This document shows, in pieces, positions 6,374 to 7,751 of a stretch of 7,751 nt of DNA. The translations under genes were made by a program, and so were the position numbers. How positions within the stretch are numbered: position 1 is the stretch's first letter; every line of letters starts with the position of its first letter. The notes under the pieces are model-generated. The model saw only the letters and a program-made list of their open reading frames with translations. It had not been told where the DNA came from and did not search any database. The DNA is from Anaerolineaceae bacterium (GTDB lineage Bacteria; Chloroflexota; Anaerolineae; Anaerolineales; Anaerolineaceae), in the NCBI GenBank assembly GCA_003542325.1, contig DPKV01000205.1:1-7751 (forward strand), in the 5' to 3' direction.

Positions 6374-6438
6374 TAAAATGTGTTAAAGTAAATGAACGGT
6401 TTACCGCTTCTATCCAATGCGGCTGGAAACCCTGGAGG
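6374..6438 (+). promoter_or_regulatory. Possible -10 box and strong RBS of the alpha/beta-hydrolase gene
   Basis: TAAAAT at 6374-6379 is a five-of-six -10 match without a recognisable -35. GGAGG at 6434-6438 is a strong Shine-Dalgarno. It lies 3 bases from the ATG at 6442 and 6 bases from the ATG at 6445, so it decides in favour of the second ATG. The RBS is solid. The promoter is a guess. Confidence 0.35.
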
Positions 6439-6444
6439 TTTATG

Positions 6445-7452
6445 ATGAGTGAGACAAGTAAAAAAGTTGGCAAAGGCCTTTTATGGGGCTTTGGGAGTTT
6501 GATCGGCGCAACGGTGGCGACCGCAGCCGGATGGATCGTTTACAGTAAACGGTTCATTAACCATAATTTCAAGCTGGCTGGCGCCCTGGAAGGTGACCGT
6601 TTGGATTACATCTCCAAACGCGCCGGGCGGTTGAGCTATTACGTCGATAACACCAGGAAAGGCACGCCCCTGGTACTCCTGCACAGCATCAACGCTGCTT
6701 CCAGCGCTTTTGAAATGCGACCCCTGTTTGACCATTACCGGCAGACACGGCCGGTGTATGTACTGGACCTGCCGGGGTTCGGATTATCCGAACGGTCAGA
6801 CCGGCTCTACAGCCCGCAGCTCTATCAGGATGCGGTTTCCGACTTCCTGCAGGACGTGGTCGGCGAACCGGCGGATGTGGTGGCCTTATCCCTTTCCAGC
6901 GAATTCGCAGCCTTGACGGCTGTCCATGACCCGGAACTCATTCGTTCCCTGGCGTTGATCTCACCGACCGGGTTTAACCCCCTTAAGACCAGCCGGATGG
7001 TAGAGCTTGCCCGGCAGCGCGGTACTCAGAGCAACCTTTATGCCGGCCTGGCTGTTCCGCTTTGGAACCGGCCGCTCTTTGACCTGATCACCAGCCGTCC
7101 CAGCATCCAGATTTTCCTGAACAAGAGTTTTGAGGGCCTGGTCCCCACCAGCTTTGTGGATTACGCCTATCACACTGCGCACCAACCCGGTGCCCAGTAT
7201 GCACCGACCTATTTCCTGAGCGGCAAGCTGTTCACGGCTGCCGTCCGTGAGACGGTCTATAAAGTGGTCGGTCAACCCGTCCTGGTCCTTTATGACCGCG
7301 ACCCCTATACCAATTTTGAAATGCTGCCGGGGTTGCTGCGGGAGAAGGAAAACTGGCAAGGCGTGCGGATCACGCCGACCAAAGGCCTGCCGCATTGGGA
7401 GCAGCCTGAAAAGACCATCCAGGCTTTGGAAGCTTTCTGGTCAGCTTTGTAA
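6445..7452 (+). CDS. Alpha/beta-hydrolase fold protein with N-terminal anchor-like segment and altered nucleophile elbow
   Basis: The protein has 335 residues from the ATG at 6445. The adjacent ATG at 6442 would add one Met, and numbering below counts that Met as 1. Residues about 12-34 are hydrophobic and glycine/alanine-rich after a basic start, so the protein is probably membrane-attached. The fold is shown by LVLLHSINAASS (77-88, the oxyanion region, with HS instead of the usual HG), LDLPGFGLSER (109-119), the strand-nucleophile elbow VVALSLSSEFA (146-156), the acid strand LVLYDRDP (281-288) and GLPHWEQPE (315-323). Likely triad: S150, D285 or D287, H318. The elbow reads ALSLS rather than G-x-S-x-G, so both glycines are replaced by small residues. 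Activity is still possible but the substrate is unknown. The gene is followed after one base by a DUF1638 gene, so the two are probably co-translated. Confidence 0.85.
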   Translation: MSETSKKVGKGLLWGFGSLIGATVATAAGWIVYSKRFINHNFKLAGALEGDRLDYISKRAGRLSYYVDNTRKGTPLVLLHSINAASSAFEMRPLFDHYRQTRPVYVLDLPGFGLSERSDRLYSPQLYQDAVSDFLQDVVGEPADVVALSLSSEFAALTAVHDPELIRSLALISPTGFNPLKTSRMVELARQRGTQSNLYAGLAVPLWNRPLFDLITSRPSIQIFLNKSFEGLVPTSFVDYAYHTAHQPGAQYAPTYFLSGKLFTAAVRETVYKVVGQPVLVLYDRDPYTNFEMLPGLLREKENWQGVRITPTKGLPHWEQPEKTIQALEAFWSAL

Positions 7453-7453
7453 G

Positions 7454-7751
7454 ATGCCTCCGCTGCGGTTGAAGTGTCTGGCCTGTGAAGTGCTGGCCCG
7501 GTCGGTGTATTGGGGCGCAGCACACTCTCCGCACAGTGTGGATATCTCTTTGCTGCGGATTGGGCTGCACGTGACCCCCAATAAGCTGCGGGAAACCCTT
7601 CAGGCGGAAATTGATGCGGTTGATTCCGATTCCTATGCTGCAGTCGTTTTAGCTTATGGCCTTTGCGGGAAGGCGACCGCCGGACTGCGGGCCGGAAAAG
7701 TCCCGCTGGTGCTGCCAAGAGCCTGGTCGCAGCCCATCTGCAGGTCCCGAA
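7454..7751 (+). CDS. DUF1638 family protein, 5' part (cut by window end)
   Basis: The ATG at 7454 is one base after the TAA of the hydrolase gene, and the frame stays open to the window end, giving 99 residues. Family signs: an N-terminal CLACE (8-12), the segment IGLHVTPNKLRETLQAEID (36-54), which matches the usual L-GLH-x-P-x-L-x-x-x-LQ-x-x-ID pattern, AYGLCG (67-72) followed by GLRAGKVPLVLPRA (77-90). DUF1638 members are soluble proteins of unknown function with conserved cysteines, often seen in anaerobes near corrinoid or methyltransferase genes. No such gene is visible here. After LPRA the family usually continues with an acidic residue and a Cys (D-C-I type), while here the last ten residues are WSQPICRSR-like. 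This could be divergence, a frameshift, or poor sequence at a contig edge. Confidence 0.75.
   Translation, partial: MPPLRLKCLACEVLARSVYWGAAHSPHSVDISLLRIGLHVTPNKLRETLQAEIDAVDSDSYAAVVLAYGLCGKATAGLRAGKVPLVLPRAWSQPICRSR

Noticed and set aside
1..7751. CRISPR arrays, tRNA or rRNA genes
   Set aside because: No regularly spaced direct repeats and no cloverleaf or rRNA-like segments were seen on either strand by eye.

Overview
The window looks like a piece of a mesophilic, moderately GC-rich bacterial chromosome, most plausibly from Chloroflexota (Anaerolineae-like). That assignment is an inference. It rests on the gene set (a DHH-CBS-tRNA nucleotidyltransferase fusion, a VanW-type/beta-lactamase-like serine hydrolase, a DUF1638 protein) and on general sequence style, not on a marker gene. 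Two compositional zones are obvious by eye: bases 1 to about 1440 are AT-rich (roughly one third GC), while from about 1450 to the end the DNA is clearly GC-rich.

Zone 1 (1-1440) looks like acquired accessory DNA. It carries a compact two-gene plus-strand unit: a Panacea (DUF4065/SocA-like) antitoxin-type protein at 346-888, followed 3 bases later by a 127-residue protein at 892-1275. The second protein has the layout of a divergent PemK/MazF-like small barrel and is the candidate toxin. Upstream lie a good promoter/RBS, three consecutive inverted repeats (76-133) that could be operators, and a doubtful 46-codon ORF with one CxxCxGxG motif. A weak hairpin follows the pair.

Zone 2 left part (1453-6175, minus strand) is a tight operon read from right to left. 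It encodes a membrane-anchored serine hydrolase with a peptidoglycan-binding-type N-terminal region, an 887-residue DHH/DHHA1 + two CBS + class II tRNA nucleotidyltransferase fusion (ATGA overlap with the previous gene), and a GNAT acetyltransferase 20 bases further on. The AT-rich island abuts the 3' end of this operon.

Zone 2 right part (6445-7751, plus strand) is divergently transcribed: an alpha/beta-hydrolase with an anchor-like N terminus, then, one base after its stop codon, a DUF1638 gene cut by the window edge. The intergenic region between the two divergent operons holds a perfect 16-bp-arm palindrome nested inside a wider imperfect inverted repeat. This is probably a dispersed repeat/MITE-like element rather than a terminator.

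The most interesting item is the Panacea/PemK-like pair, a candidate toxin-antitoxin or defence module whose second gene has an unusual start.
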